From positions 335,328 to 399,327 of the forward strand of contig VZSE01014929.1 of assembly GCA_013398275.1 (NCBI GenBank): a DNA stretch of 64,000 bases, in the 5' to 3' direction. Positions 63,561 to 64,000 of the stretch are shown piece after piece. A model generated the notes under the pieces. The model was given only the letters and a program-made list of their open reading frames with translations. It made no database searches and had not been told where the DNA came from. The DNA is from Promerops cafer (lineage: Eukaryota; Chordata; Aves; Passeriformes; Nectariniidae). Every line of letters starts with the position of its first letter. The first letter of the stretch is position 1. The position numbers and the translations under genes are program-made.

Positions 63561-64000
63561 ACATCTGGATCATTCTGACGAGCCCCTCACGGATCTGGAG
63601 CCACGTTCAATTGCATCCTCAGTGGCAGCGTTGTCAGGAACCTACTGGGCAGGACGGTGCGCAGAAAGAATGAAAATTCATTCCCTTATGTACTACAGGA
63701 GGCTTAGTCCTCTGACTGCCGTTTGCTCAACACAAAGAAAAGCCCTCAATCCGTGGTAAACAGTAACTATTACTTTTGGCAGGTTTCTAAATGGGGGTGG
63801 GGGGGAGAAGAGATGGGGTGAGCAGACGACGTCTAGTTTACTTCTGTTCCCTTCCCCCTCCCCGATGAGCAGCTCTATCTGCAACCCATGTGGCTGGGAG
63901 GCAGCTACAGCCGGTTCCAATTCCTACTTTCCCACTCTGCGCCCCTGCTCGCTGCCGGGGCTGAGCCGAGCCAGGACCGGCCGCGGGCTTCCTCCCCCCC
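63561..64000. promoter_or_regulatory. CpG-rich right edge, likely start of a CpG-island promoter
   Basis: CpG frequency rises sharply after about 63560 (CTGACGAG, CACGG, GACGGTGCGC, GACGACGTC). It peaks in the last 90 bases, which contain about eight CpGs and GC-rich words such as GCCGGGGCTGAGCCGAGCC and GGACCGGCCGCGGG. Housekeeping-type vertebrate promoters look like this. The island continues beyond the window, and the direction of transcription cannot be decided. A 75-codon minus-strand frame starting at 63920 and a 74-codon plus-strand frame at 63449-63673 are not recognisable as proteins. Confidence 0.6.

Overview
The window looks like intergenic or intronic DNA from a bird, most likely a passerine or another neoavian. 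The main evidence is the repeat content. There are several CR1 non-LTR retrotransposon fragments, some with the avian CR1 3' end (ATTCTRTG-type terminus). There are also two solo LTRs that resemble avian ERVL-type LTRs, one carrying the series of 'CTGCTCCAGCRTGGG' motifs that I associate with passerine ERVL LTRs. The base composition is AT-rich, with stops in all frames. I see no complete protein-coding host gene, no tRNA or rRNA gene and no CRISPR. Almost all open frames of 60-157 codons look like chance ORFs or fall in repeats.

Layout. Positions 1-22046 are mostly unique AT-rich sequence. They hold a small CpG cluster near 75-125, an AATAAA plus poly(A) tract at 3654-3701, a short coiled-coil-like open exon candidate at 8380-8553, and simple repeats. 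Positions 22047-22712 are a minus-strand CR1 that keeps an open ORF2 C-terminus. Positions 27526-28675 are a minus-strand ERVL-like solo LTR with one unresolved base (N at 28114). Positions 34181-34250 are a scrap of CR1 reverse transcriptase, directly followed by a second ERVL-like solo LTR (34254-34984) with inverted TGTGA/TCACA ends. CR1 fragments follow at 41421-41703 and 43690-44290.

Two same-orientation copies of a composite unit lie about 6 kb apart, at 46371-46735 and 52338-52734. Each is a CR1 3' end fused to about 150 bp of shared non-CR1-like sequence. Between them are a CCAAT/TATA promoter-like array with a splice donor (49372-49469) and an exon-like stretch with good splice signals (50463-50610).

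Positions 57089-59242 are a decayed plus-strand CR1 ORF2 (endonuclease end and reverse transcriptase). It is split by a minus-strand CR1 fragment at about 58630-58970. The window ends in CpG-rich sequence (about 63560-64000), probably the edge of a promoter whose gene lies mainly outside the window.

No set of genes works together here. The most useful leads are the composite repeat, the nested CR1 locus, the exon/promoter candidates and the CpG-rich right edge. Element names and CR1 orientations come from recognising conserved protein and terminal sequences by eye, not from a database search.
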